Under the pieces are notes generated by a model. That model was not told the origin of the DNA and ran no database searches. It saw nothing but the letters and a program-made list of their open reading frames with translations. From Chloranthus sessilifolius (Eukaryota; Streptophyta; Magnoliopsida; Chloranthales; Chloranthaceae), in assembly GCA_021018995.1 (NCBI GenBank), contig CM037584.1:142307317-142371316 (forward strand): a stretch of DNA of 64,000 nucleotides, in the 5' to 3' direction. Below are positions 35,386-46,803 of the stretch, in pieces. Position numbers and translations under genes: made by a program. How positions within the stretch are numbered: the first letter of the stretch is position 1; each line of letters begins with the position of its first letter.

Positions 35386-36240
35386 AACATACCCAAATCG
35401 CGTGCATAAACTCACACGCGCAACCGAATCACGCACCACTATTCCCGCACTTAATCCATATCAAACGCTTGTAATAGGGCACACAAATGGATTATCGCCC
35501 ACTCAAACTAACCCGACCACCTGGTTGCGCATCTCCCACCAGGCGCGTAATCATATCAAGCGCCCAAACCAGCGCGTGTGAATGCCAATAGTCACTTCAA
35601 CAATGACAGGCCACCACCCTAATCCTGCGCCCCATGACTTGCACTGAATTCGATTAAACGATCGAACGCTGACGCTTAATGGTTTCTGACCCTCTGAGAT
35701 GCGCGCTCCCATTTCGATGCACAATTAGTTTATGCGTTCGGAGTGAAGTGCACAATTCCCTAGAAACACAACATATGTGCCCAGAACAGTAGGTTCACAG
35801 GACTGAATTAGGAGACTTTCGACACTGACTGCCAACCTAAACTACGCCATCGTTAGAGTCAATCCAAAAACACTTTTGACTTAGGACATACACACCTCAA
35901 ATCAAAAACTAAAAAAAATGCCCCCCCCCCCTAGCATCATTTATACACTTTAACTAAGACCAAACTAAATAAAAAAAAATGAAGAAATGCCCCCATCACT
36001 TACACACTACAACTAAAATCAAACTAAACTGAAAAATGCCCCCCATCATTTATACACCTGAACCTAAACTAAACTAAACAAAAAAAAACTATCCCCAGAT
36101 CCAAAATAAGTAAACTAAATCAAACCAGACTGCAATAAATACACCTTGCACTCAAAACAAGTCAAATAAGCTATAAAGTCAACTAAACCAAAAGTTGCTA
36201 AATATAAATAACCACAAACGAAATTAAAAAATATAATCAC
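35386..36240. repeat. Promoter-side region and AAATGCCCCC repeats, element 1
   Basis: From 35,386 to 35,760 words such as CACGCGCAA, GGCGCGTAAT and GCGCTTAAT recur. Similar words recur at 37,900-38,200 and in the 3' LTR (40,680-41,100). Between 35,890 and 36,080 is a ~65-bp unit around AAATGCCCCCCATCATTTATACAC, present about three times. No coding motif is seen. Confidence 0.55.
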
Positions 36241-36259
36241 TTCATAAATAGATAAAATA

Positions 36260-38420
36260 ATTATAAAATATACCGAGGGCATATCCTCTGAATATACAAC
36301 TTAAAATAAGAAATTTAAATTAGCACGTTCAGGCAATGCCTGAATCCGGATTTATTCGGGAAACAAGAGATTTAGGAAAAGCTCGGAGAAAGGGTACGCC
36401 CTGAACGAATTCTAATCATGATAACCTCTTCCCCTTGCCCCAACCCGGTGGAAAAGAAAGAGTGGCTCATAGAAAGCTACCCAGGACTTGCGGGATCCAC
36501 CTTTGGGAGCTCACCTTGAAGAGCATAATAAGGAGGAGCAACTAACACTAAGTCCGCAGAGCCTACCGAGGAAATATAGGCATCAGTTACGAGAACTCTG
36601 ACCATGCCTTATCCTTGGGTTTCCTTTCTACCACCTTTTTCTCCTCCACCTCTTTCCTTAGCATAGCAGCAATTTGATTGCTACCCCGGATTCCCAATCC
36701 TGTCCATTCTCAATAATCCACTCAATAATCACAATTCTTCGGGTTTAATACCCAGGATACAAAATAGAGAGGAAGAAAAGACATTAATGAAAAAAAATGC
36801 CCTAAATCACAAGACAAAAAAAAAAATATGCCCCAAAACTTTAACCTTAAGCTTGAACCATAAAAAAAAAAAAAAGCCTTTAACAACACACCTTTATAAA
36901 TCATACCCTCCTAAATTACAAAATGACAAGTGTCACACCTTTGAAAACCCTTCCAATCTAATTAAATCTAAACCAAACACATGTCCCTTTGAAAGACCAC
37001 AATCCATGACAAACCTAGATGAACCAATGATCATACAACACTTACCCCTCCAAGGAAACACCAATTTCCCCCCAAGTCTAGATAAGCCAATAGGAATAAA
37101 ACACTTAACACCCATCTAGAACTTAAAAAAAAAAAAACTCACACCTTCTTACAAGTGTCATCTCAAGTCAAACAAAAGATTAAAACAAAATACCTTAAAC
37201 TTTAAATTAAAAAAAAAACTCTCTAAAATGAGATCCTGACTTGTGAGGGACAAAAAAAAAATGCCCCGTCAAACCCATCGGAACCAAGTAAACCCTCTAA
37301 ACAAACCCCATAAAACAAACTAATCTTGGGATAAACTCTAAGCTAAATTAAATCCTAAAATAAATAAAACAAATTAAATATATCTAACCAATCCATTAAT
37401 AAGTTAAAACAAATAAACAAGCACGATAAAATAAAAAATAATGCCTCTTTATTTATAACTCAAATTTTACAAGTATCACCGGTGGCATACTTCCTGAATT
37501 TACAACCCAAAATGAAAACCTAAAACCTAATCTACAACCCAAAACGAAAATCAGAGACCCGAAATCAACATAAAGCAAGAAGCAGAACGCCCAATTGGAG
37601 GCCTCAGAAGGATTACCACAAGACTTGGAGCGTCCACTCAGAGGCTTCAGGGAGGATTGGTTGGAGAACACATCCCTCCACTTGTTACTCCTTCCTCTTC
37701 CGCCATCTTCACCTCCTCCGCTGTCACCTCCCCTACACTACCTTCACTGCTCCCTAAAGGGATTGATGTGAAGACTAATGCCCTCATTCCTAATACTGAC
37801 CATTCCCAGAATAACGACATCTCCGAGCATCGCCTCAGGGCGAAGATCATGCAAAAATCATGAATATAGGAAGAAACGACATCCCAATAGGATGGTTAGA
37901 TCATGCGCTCGCTACAAAACGTGCAACTGAACCATCGCCCACTTTGATCATGCGCTCACTACAAAATGCACAACCTCATCAAACGATTCCCACAAATTGC
38001 GCAATACGAAAGGTCACCCACCCAGTGATCTGGTGATGCCTCGATCACGCACTACGATTATTGCATATAATACAATCACACGCAAACTCACATACACGCA
38101 AACGGCCCGTCGAACCTGTGAACCCACGCCAGGAAACAAGTGCGTAATCATATTAAGCGGCATGTACCAAGCACGCAATACCCCAATTAATCCACCCTCA
38201 CACCTTTCCGCCCCATTTTGATCAAAACTCTCCTGTCCCATCGCGTAGCCTCACAAGCTGTTTAGAGAGAAAGAACCAGAAAGAAAGAACCCCGTCACGC
38301 ATGTCCCGTCATGGCAAGACGTGCACACATGACACCACCCCAATATCCAGCCCCATTGTAATAAATTAGCCATGCCCTCATGTTCCATTGCAAAAAGCCA
38401 AAGGCACACCGCCAAAATAA
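36260..38420 (-). pseudogene. Remains of one or two further antisense units, element 1
   Basis: Two minus-strand tails resemble the tail of the PMD gene at 11.93 kb: AGAGGATATGCCCTCGGT at 36,270-36,290 and AGGAAGTATGCCACCGGT at 37,473-37,493. Upstream of the second is a short acidic piece (GEVTAEEVKMAEEEG near 37,710) and upstream of that a CGCGCAA-type region like the one preceding the PMD gene. No PMD core is visible, so these are fragments at best. Between 36,790 and 37,260, A-runs followed by TGCCCC recur. Confidence 0.35.
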
Positions 38421-39640
38421 ACTAAGCCAATCACGATGCTACCACAATGTGATTTTTTTTATATAATCCAAGATCTGCCAAAGAAAGAAATAGGACACAC
38501 CTATCACCCAAATATCCTATCAGCATCCCATCGCTAACTATGCTCAGCCAACATCCTAACGCAAACATCACTATCCAAAAATGCTTAGACAATACCTGCC
38601 ATGCCATACGATAAAAAAGAGGGAAAGCTCGATTGTGTCCCATCGCTAAAGTAAAGAGCTCTCTTTCCCTAATTGATCCCCACGTCCCACCAGGACTCAC
38701 CCAGTAGCAGCCAAAAAAAGAGAGAATATCTAAGTCCCATCATGACATTACTTCTCCAAGACATTACATTACAACCGCCAAGCTCTGCCACAACGGACCT
38801 GAAGAAAGGAAAAACCTCCAAAGTCCCATCGCGACACTACGGCACCACCAGACCATACAAGCTACACACAATTCAGGAAAGTATCATCCTCAGGTAAGTA
38901 CTACCCACTTTTCAATTACTTGATATTGCTTCAAATAAATATAGTTAGCTATGATTAAGTTAAAATGTTTTCAAAACCCATCTCTCTCGACTTGCAAATC
39001 ACTATAGTCCTCCCATAAGAGACAATCATATAGTATTTGCCGAGAAGGTTAGCCGAGAAGGTTAGCCGAAGTATCTAGCATGCCAAGTGTCGTCTTGACA
39101 ACCACATCAACAGTCGGGTCCACAAATCCCATACCGGTGGATCTGCTCAGCGGCGTCTCAAAAGCCACATTTTTTGCCATTTTACCATCGAATTGATCTC
39201 AAGTTAAATTCCCTAAAATTTCAAATTTTCAAAACCCCTTACTTAAAAAAAAAAAAAAGAAGAAGCAAAAAAAAAACTCTTACCACTTACTCTTAAAACC
39301 AAAAAACTTATTGCAAAACCAAAAATATTTTACTCCTAAACTACCAAAAGAAAGAAGCCAAATAATAATAAACAAAGAGACTTTGCTTACCAAAATTCAC
39401 CAAAATTTCACCTCAGTTATCAGCCCGAACCGGCCATTCCCTTGGGAAATTGAACAATGAGTATATTTAATCTAAGAACTTACAAACGCTTATTGGAAAA
39501 GGAACGCCTGACGTGCATTGGTGTGAGCAATGATGCGCCTGATCTGACATGACTTGCGAAGCCTTTGACATTATTTTGCATTATATTATTATTGGTCCCT
39601 GGACCTATTTATGGACATTTGTATGATGCCTCCTAGTACC
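38421..39640. other. Unassigned 3' interior of element 1
   Basis: No coding motif. Short frames on both strands are unsupported. A-rich runs are present at 39,247-39,260. Most likely untranslated 3' sequence of element 1. Confidence 0.4.
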
Positions 39641-39659
39641 TCGACTGCATCATACCCTT

Positions 39660-39900
39660 CTATTTGACTGCCCCTTGCAGTAGGTCGCAACATGCGACGG
39701 GATGCCCCCTTGCACCTACAGATGAGGATATGGTGATTCTCCTTTTTGTTTGACTGTCACTCGCAGTAGGTCGTGCCATACAATGGGATGCCCCTTGCAC
39801 TCGTGGAATAGGATACACTGACTTCCCCCATCGATTGTCTACGACAGTGGGTCGCGATACGCGACGGGATCGCCCCTGGGCATCCATGGCATGGAACATG
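39660..39900. repeat. ~85-bp minisatellite before the 3' LTR of element 1
   Basis: Three copies around GTAGGTCGCAACATGCGACG, GTAGGTCGTGCCATACAATG and GTGGGTCGCGATACGCGACG, each followed by GGAT-GCCCC. The first and third can form short hairpins (GTCGCA/TGCGAC and GTCGCG/CGCGAC). Confidence 0.8.
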
Positions 39901-40082
39901 CCTTTCGACAGCTACCACTGGGCCCCCGAATGCTCTATTTTAGCTTGTGCTGATAGATAAGAAAGCCAAGTTTGTCATGTTAGCATCCCTAATTCACATT
40001 TATAAATTCCCAAGAGCAATGAGAAGACACCTCGAATGAGGGGTGCCTACTTCTTCGACGCATTCTTACTTCGTAAGAGCGC

Positions 40083-40098
40083 GCCGAAGAGGGGCATC
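40083..40098 (+). other. Polypurine tract of element 1
   Basis: GCCGAAGAGGGGCATC sits immediately before TGTAGACACCC. The same LTR start is seen in element 3 at 46,804. Confidence 0.75.
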
Positions 40099-40173
40099 TG
40101 TAGACACCCCCATTTTACCCTCTTGGAATATACAAATCTGTTCGATCAACCCTTGACCTCGTAATCCTAATTG

Positions 40174-40655
40174 GGACCATATGCTGAAACAATAGTATAT
40201 GGTTGGACACAGGCTGAAATAATAGCTCTGTGGCTCAGGCCTCATGACCCTAAATTAGGAACCATGCACTGAAACAATAGTATATGACTGAACACAGACC
40301 AAAACAATAACTCTATGGCTCAGATCCCAACGTAGGGAGACTATATCCTGAAATAATAGTATATATTCAGAATGCAGACTGAAATAATAGTCTTGCATTT
40401 CAGACCCTTTATCCTAATATGTGAGACCATATGCTGAAACAATAGTATATGGCTGGACACAGGCTGAAATAATAGCGCTGTGGCTAAGGCCCCATAACCC
40501 TAATGCGAGAACCATACACTGAAATAATAGTACATGGCTGAACACAGGTTGAAACAATAGCTCTGTGGCTAAGACCCCTAATGTAGGAGGACTATATACT
40601 GAAATAATAGTATATAGCTGAAATGCAGGCTAAAATAATAGTCTGGCATTTCAGA
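40174..40655 (+). repeat. Higher-order repeat in U3 of element 1
   Basis: Six monomers of about 75-87 bp, each with CTGAAA-AATAGTATAT near its start and a second AAATAATAG. They fall into types A, B and C by their tails (CTGTGGCT-AGGCC; CTATGGCT/CTGTGGCT-AGA; GCATTTCAGAC). The order is A-B-C-A-B-C, so a three-monomer block of about 247 bp was itself duplicated. Confidence 0.85.
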
Positions 40656-41109
40656 CTCGACCCGGACCTGGACAATCCCGAATTACGTGCCTAAAACTAT
40701 GCGTGCAATTCGATTGCATGCTAAACCGTATGCATGCAATCAGTCCCCCTTCTAGACTAGACTTTCTTTCTTAGACCACCTCGAGACTCGATCACGCGCT
40801 TCACACGAGACACGCGATAGGATTGAACGCCTGACCACCGACGCGCAATTGGCCTATGCCCGACCTAGTCTAACAGTCCTTGACCCTCAAGCTTCCTCGA
40901 TTAAACGCTTTGAAAGAAGCGCTTAATTGGATTGCACACTCCACACTAGGCGTGCAATTAGTTCTAACGTGATTCAAACTAGGAAACTCACTGAGCAAGT
41001 CAGCCGGTCGCTCACTGAGTCGGTGATCGACTCAAAGCGATTGAGCACCGGGAGACCGACACGCAATCTAGTTAAATGTCTGAAACAGGGTACTTAATTG
41101 GAGAAAAAA

Positions 41110-41118
41110 CTATAAAAG
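41110..41118 (+). promoter_or_regulatory. TATA-like box in element 1 LTR
   Basis: CTATAAAAG about 1,010 bp into the LTR, followed 40-60 bp later by a purine-rich leader-like sequence. Confidence 0.5.
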
Positions 41119-42899
41119 ATTTTTTTCTAATTCACCCTGAGAATGGCTGGAAATTTCGAGAGAGAAAGGATTTTTTCTAGGATTTTGAAACCAGAGAACT
41201 CTGAGAACGAACACAGAGGAACATAGACATAATTTTGGGATTCAAGCATCGAATCTTCGAGATTTCTCTCCGCAGTCCCGGTTTTAGGTAAAAATCTTAG
41301 TCTTAGACTTAGGATTTCTATTAGTTTTAATTATTAATATCGAATTTCAGTTGTAAACCATAGCACCCCTTTTTTTTAGACCGTAATCTCTTATATTTGG
41401 TTCTAGTTCTCCGTTTCTAGAACCAGTCCTTAATCTGAAGGTCTAATTTATCGACCGTAGGCTTTAATTCCATTCTAAAATCCTAATTTCTAACCCTATC
41501 ATTAATCTTTGGTTCTAGTTCTTAGGTTCTAGAACCAGTCCTTAATCATACGGTCTGATTTTCTGATTTCGGACCCGAATTCTGTCCTAGAATTTTAAAT
41601 TTTAGTTTTAATTTATTAGTTTAATATTTCTTAGTTTAATTTCTTAATTTTATATTTCTTAGTTTTAATTTCTTAGTTTAATTTCTTAGTTTAATTTAGT
41701 TTCTATAATTCTAGTTTCTCAATTTAATCCATAATTATAATCCCGAAATTGACTCTGAAAAGCCAAAATTATAATATTATAGTCTAAAACCCAATTTGCT
41801 TTAACCTCAGCCACCTGATTTGTCCAAGAGAGCTTATGGTGGGTACTTGGGAATGAGGCCAATCTTCCTTAGCATAGCGGGCCCAAAATCTCTTCGTTTT
41901 AGAATTATTTTATTGCTTTAATTAGCATTAGAAAATCAGTTCTATGACTTTATCTTAGAATTATAGTATAATTAATTTATATGCTTTCTTTTGATTAGAT
42001 CCTTAAAATAACTACCTTGATTAGAACTCTAATAAAACTAATTCCTTTATTTTAATTAGATAGTTAATTCCTCGCTATATTAGATTTCAGCATAATCCTT
42101 TTTATTATTAGAATTTTAGTATAATTGATTCATTGCTCTGATCATAATTCTAGCAAAATTAGTTTCTTTATTTTAATTAGAGTCCTAGTAAAATCAGTCC
42201 TTTATTCCTATTAGAATTCTAGCAGGTCTATTATCTTTGCTCCAATAAGAACTCCAGTCAGATTAGTATATTTATTTCGATTAGAATTTCAGTATAATTA
42301 GCATGCTTGATTTAATTAAAGTTTCATTAAAATTAATACATTTGCATTCCTAGTATAATTAGGAGACTGATATCAATTGGACTTTTAGTAGTATTAGGAC
42401 ACTAAAAAAATTGGAATTCTAATAAGATTAGGAAACAAAGATTAATTAGACTCCTGATAGAAAAGAATACTAAATTAACTCAAAATAGTAAATTCCCACA
42501 CAACTAAACTCATAATAGAATTGAAAATTTTAAAGTGATTAGAACTACAACAATAACGAGAAAGAAAAGGAAATTAAACTATCTAAATTATAAGAAGAGT
42601 CACAGCTGCTGACGTTCGCAGGCAGGCGATTTAGTAAAGTAACCCACACCCGCTCTAAAGCATGATCATTGACGTGTTGCAGCATCGTTAAATATCTGCA
42701 ATTGGCGATCGCAACAAACTAGGAATCTTCCTAGAAAACCCCTTTTTTTTATCTTTACCTCCACCATTCCAAACGCTGCATTGCTAGAGTCCACTTGGAC
42801 AGAATTGGGCCACTGATTCAATGGGGACTGAGAGGAACCCAGAAAAAGCACGCACCAACAGTACCAAGCCTTAAACACAACAACTGTCCACTTCTAACA

Positions 42900-43040
42900 C
42901 AAGTCTACTCAGGAAAGAACTCCTCTGGCATGGGCTCAACCTCCTCCTCTGGTTCGTACTCTGGATCGCTCTCAGGATCTAACTCCTTATCAAAATCTTC
43001 ACCTGTGACGTATAGTCGAAGGGCGTGCTAACATCTAAGC
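42900..43040 (-). pseudogene. Short acidic reading frame next to the Tekay-like LTR
   Basis: Minus strand reads YVTGEDFDKELDPESDPEYE, then a further run of acidic residues ending in a stop at about 42,912. It follows a possible acceptor (TTAG near 43,030). I do not recognise it; it may be part of the adjacent retrotransposon or the end of an unrelated gene. Confidence 0.25.
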
Positions 43041-44917
43041 TCAATAGGGGGAAAACATTAGTCGCTTTTAAATCTTACATGTCAAGTACGAAGTTTCATA
43101 ACTGATTTTCATATGCACATTTCACGTTTCACACATTTGAATTCCATATGCTAGAACTTAATCATACACACACATACTTGAATCACATGCTTTGTTTTAC
43201 CACCCCAAGAAAATATAGCATTGGGAGCCACATATTTTACCGATAGGAATCCCAACTATTGTCGTTCGATGATCCATTTATACATAATGCCCAAGCCCCA
43301 ACGTTAGGAGGTATACTTGTGCCGGACAAAGTATTACCGTTAGCCTGTAAGCGAATGAACGGATATTCCGCCGTACCGGAGCACAATGAACGGATATCCC
43401 GCCATACCGGAGCACAATTTGGGATTCGTTATACTAAGCCTTAAATCATAGTGTAAAAATATAACTTATAATTTTTACACCGTGTAAAGTAATTACAATA
43501 TACTTATTTTGGAAAAACTAAATACTCATACACAATTTCGAAATTCACACAAACACATTCTTCTCATCACATATCTCATATCACATCACAATTATACTTT
43601 TCAAAACTTATTTGAAAGGTTAAAATTTCACATACTTGTTTTCACAAAAACTTATCATGGCTTATCATATCACATTACTTAACTTATTCAGAGCACATTT
43701 AAATCAAATGATCATAAGTTTTCCACTTCCTCAAAGCACGCTTAGCATAATCCATACATAAACCTTTGGAGGACTCACGCGTAGGCCTTAATAGTTTATT
43801 CTACATCCAAATCATCCAAAGAGTCCTTAGAAATGCTTAAGAAAACTAAAGATAAACATTTATGAAGTATTCACACAAAAAGAGTCAAAATAAGCATGAC
43901 TCTGTTTCTCACGTGAGCGAGCACTAAAGCTCTTGCTCGTGAGCTCACAAATATCGGGTATGCGATTGAAATTCAGCTTACTGAAGCTGAATTCCACCAG
44001 ACGCCTTGGGCACACGAGATTCTTGCGTGAGCGAGAAACACAGATCACGCGAGCGAGTTCATACATTACTTACACTCTCCCGCGAGCAAAAAAACAACTC
44101 GCGGGAGCGAGCTCCTAGATCACTTATACCCTCGCACGCTCGAATATAAGAGGCTCACTGGAGTCTCTATTCTCAGTCGAGCGAGGATAAATGCTGTCTT
44201 TCTGAAGCCTCCTCACGCAAGGGAGCTTTGAAGCTCGGGCGCGCAAGAACCAGAAACACTTCAGATTCGAGTTTTCTCAACTCGATCTTTTCACGGTCTC
44301 TTCACCAATCACTTTCACACTTCTTACACATCCTATTCTACAATTTGTACAGACATGGTTGTTGATTTCTTACCTTTAAACATCAATTTACTCGAGGATT
44401 AGAGCATCTTCTCCTCTTGCAAGTTAATGGGTTTCAAAACCCATTTCAGTTTCTCTAAGCTCCTCAATCGCCATGACGTCGTCACAATCGGATGGTATTT
44501 TTTACCCATGAGTTGTGAAAGTTACACAACGATCTAGCGGTTAGAAACACACGGATTCAAGTGAATCCTATCTCTTCACACCCTTCTTTCCTTTCTCTCT
44601 CTCAAAGCTAACAAAACAACCACAAATGTCTTACAAGTGAGTTACTCCTCACTTATCCAAACAAGCACTTTGTTTCCTTAAGAAGCACATACATACACAT
44701 GGTGTGGTGTTCTTATCCACTTACTCTCTCTATGTTAGACACATACACCTATTGGTGTGTACACGTGAAAACTCCTTCACCTAATCCGACACACACCCAA
44801 TCCTGGGTTGTTACACATGCACATTGACCAAATTAGATGCTGTAATCGTACAGTGCACCACATCAATGCCTGCTCACATTTACTTACACGAGTTCCTAAA
44901 ATTTAGGGTTATTACAA
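43040..44917 (-). mobile_element. Reverse Tekay/Del-like LTR
   Basis: On the minus strand it starts TGTAATAACCCTAAATTTTA at 44,917; an alternative start TGTAACAACCCAGG lies at 44,816. Both are the usual beginnings of Tekay/Del chromovirus LTRs. Near its other end is a GGATATCCGTTCA / GGTATGGCGGGATATCC region, doubled as a 31-bp tandem copy at 43,355-43,416, which resembles the GGATATCC block at 63.9 kb. The left boundary is not fixed and no primer site is visible. Confidence 0.55.
43915..44230. repeat. GCGAG/CTCGC-rich palindromic field in the Tekay-like LTR
   Basis: Words GAGCGAG, CTCGCGG and CTCACG recur. A perfect 10-bp inverted repeat, CTCCCGCGAG (44,077-44,086) with CTCGCGGGAG (44,098-44,107), flanks an 11-base A-rich loop. 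Confidence 0.75.
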
Positions 44918-45255
44918 GGCTGCAGATATATATATAGAGTGAGAGAGAGATCTTGAGAGACTTGCTAGGTTTGGCAAGAGTAGTGTAATTTGAGGAGTTT
45001 TCTAATATTAGAATAATCAAGATATTGATTGGGGATTTAAATTGGTTGGTGCGTGATTTTGACGAGAGGTGATGTAGGAGACCAATTTGGGAGGTTGCAA
45101 AAATGTGGAGTCTCATGCAAGGAAAGAGTCTAACCCTCTTAAAATTCTCTCTTTTTCTTTTGAGAAAGTTATGATGTGAAGCACCCGTATTGGACTCGGT
45201 GCTTCACAACATCTAAGGTCATATGATTTGGGTTTTAAAAACTTGGGTCATAACA
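44918..45255 (+). mobile_element. Fragment ending in an LTR terminus with Met-type primer site
   Basis: The sequence ends CTTGGGTCATAACA (45,255), followed by GTATCAGATTAC. This matches the usual Tekay/Del pattern GGGTC-TAACA then TGGTATCAGAGC, an initiator-Met primer site, except that the first two bases are lost. Its internal region is not recognisable after about 45,300. Confidence 0.45.
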
Positions 45256-45463
45256 GTATCAGATTACAGAACTGATGAAACACAACTATGATAACCTAGA
45301 ATATATAGTTATTTGGTTTTTTTTGTTTCTTTTGAAAAAGGGATTGTTGCAATCTACTAGAAACAACTTTCAAAAAATAATTCTTCAAAATGAATAGAGA
45401 CCTACTAATTGTCTCACATGCTATGCCTGATCACAGGCTAACATATAAAAAAAAGTATGGTTT

Positions 45464-46332
45464 CACTACAAATAAGGTACCTTATGCCGACGGCTATAAT
45501 TGGTAGTCGTCGGCGTAGCGTACACCTACACCAATGACTTTTAAGGGCACCCGTTGGCGTAGGCTAAGAATATATACCACCCCCACAACATTTCTCTTGG
45601 TAAGCTTTCCTTTTGCATTTTCTCTCGCTAAGCTCCCCTCTCGCTAAGCTTTCCTCTCGCGATTTCTCTCGCTAAGCTCCCCTCTCGTCATTCCCCTCTT
45701 GCCCATTCACATCCAATTTCAACATCAAATTCAACAAAAAACTCGAAATCTCCACTTCTCTGTAATTTTAAAGACCTAATATTACCAGATCTCCCCAAAA
45801 TTTCACCCAATTTTGACGTCGATCACTTTGTTAATGGCAGAATCGAGTGATACGAAGGAGATTTAGGCATTTTCGGAGTTAATCGTGTATTAAAAAGGTA
45901 GATCTTTGAAAAAAATTTCCCAAATTCCAATCACAAAACTCTAACCTCTTCGATTGATTTCAGCCTTGAAATCTCCTCCGTTTGTATTCAGATCTTCAAT
46001 CGGAGCAAATCAGTGACCCTGCTTTTTCAATCACATGGTTAGTTTTCCCAAATCTCAGAAAATTTGGCAATCTGCTGCTTAGCCTAGGAATTGTTTGAAG
46101 AGCATGACTTGATTTCATGCACTTTTGATTTTTTTGATCGTGATATTTAGTTTTTTTGCATTTTTTTAAAATTTTGTTATTTTCTTATATATATATATAT
46201 GTTATTTTTTGTAGAGTTTCTTCATTCTAGGGTTTTATATTAGAAATGTTCGTTTGTATTTCACTAATTCAGATTGAATTTGGAATAAATAGTTGGACTT
46301 GTAATTACTTGTTTTGATTCTGCGATATATGG
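45464..46332 (+). mobile_element. CACTA-like transposon 5' end A
   Basis: Begins CACTACAAATAAGG, then an inverted pair GCCGACG ... CGTCGGC (45,487-45,518), the subterminal pattern of En/Spm elements. The interior has leader-like sequence with CTCTCGCTAAGCTCCCCTC repeats (45,605-45,690) but no transposase motif. The opposite terminus is not found; it may be cut by the next insertion. Confidence 0.5.
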
Positions 46333-46611
46333 CACTACGTGAAAAAGCCAAAAAAACTACTGCCTTAAACAGTTGTAAAAAAATGAGTGGTTTTTTTTTA
46401 CCACTACACAAAACAGTGGTTTTTGAACTTCAACAACGACTGCTCTTTACAGTCATAGAAAAAACCAATGCTTTTTGGCAGTGGCTTTTTTATGCAAATT
46501 TAAAAAAATAAAAAATTATGTCGATAATTTTTTATGTAATTTTTTTAATGATTTTTTTAATGCAATTTTTTAAATGCTTTTTTAATGCTTTTTTTTTTTT
46601 AATGCTTTAAA

Positions 46612-46645
<34 letters not shown>

Positions 46646-46803
46646 TATAAAGAAAAAAAAGCTATTAATTTTATATTTCAATACATCCATCAACTCAAAT
46701 GCAAATCATTTAATGTCATTAATAAAAAAAATAGATGCCCAATTCTAATTACTACACTGCGCTTCTTAAGAAACTTGCTCCTGAAAGCTATAAGCAGACT
46801 ACT
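46333..46803 (+). mobile_element. CACTA-like transposon 5' end B, truncated
   Basis: Begins CACTACGTGAAAAAG, with subterminal ACCACTACACAAAACAGTGG-like repeats to about 46,490. It then passes into A/T homopolymers and an (AT)n run (46,628-46,650) and is cut at 46,804 by the LTR of element 3. No transposase sequence. Confidence 0.5.

Larger units (their letters stand above)
1740..42690 (+). mobile_element. Element 1: old, 5'-truncated Tat-lineage Ty3/gypsy retrotransposon
   Basis: Order on the plus strand is gag, protease, G-patch-like linker, RT, RNase H, a second archaeal-type RNase H, integrase, then a long 3' region with an antisense plant-mobile-domain gene, a purine tract (40,083-40,098) and an LTR starting TGTAGACACCC at 40,099. 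The second RNase H and an antisense extra gene downstream of pol are known traits of the Tat/Ogre/Retand group. No 5' LTR or primer-binding site is visible upstream of gag, so the left end is lost or too decayed to see, and both outer boundaries are approximate. About 20 kb of the span is later Athila insertion. Many stops and frameshifts make it non-coding today. Confidence 0.75.
40099..42690 (+). repeat. 3' LTR of element 1 (right end uncertain)
   Basis: Starts TGTAGACACCCCC. U3 contains a higher-order tandem repeat (40,174-40,655) and GTGCAATT/TTGCATGC-rich sequence. A TATA-like CTATAAAAG is at 41,110-41,118. Downstream is a long AT-rich stretch in which ATTAGAATTCTAGTAAAATTA-like words recur (41,890-42,400). 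No TGGCGAC-type site marks the end; the last compatible stretch is near 42,690. Confidence 0.6.

Noticed and set aside
40099-42690. Autonomous activity of element 1 or of any element in the window
   Set aside because: All three gag-pol regions have several stops, and elements 1 and 2 also have frameshifts; element 1 lacks a 5' LTR and element 3 lacks a 3' LTR within the window.
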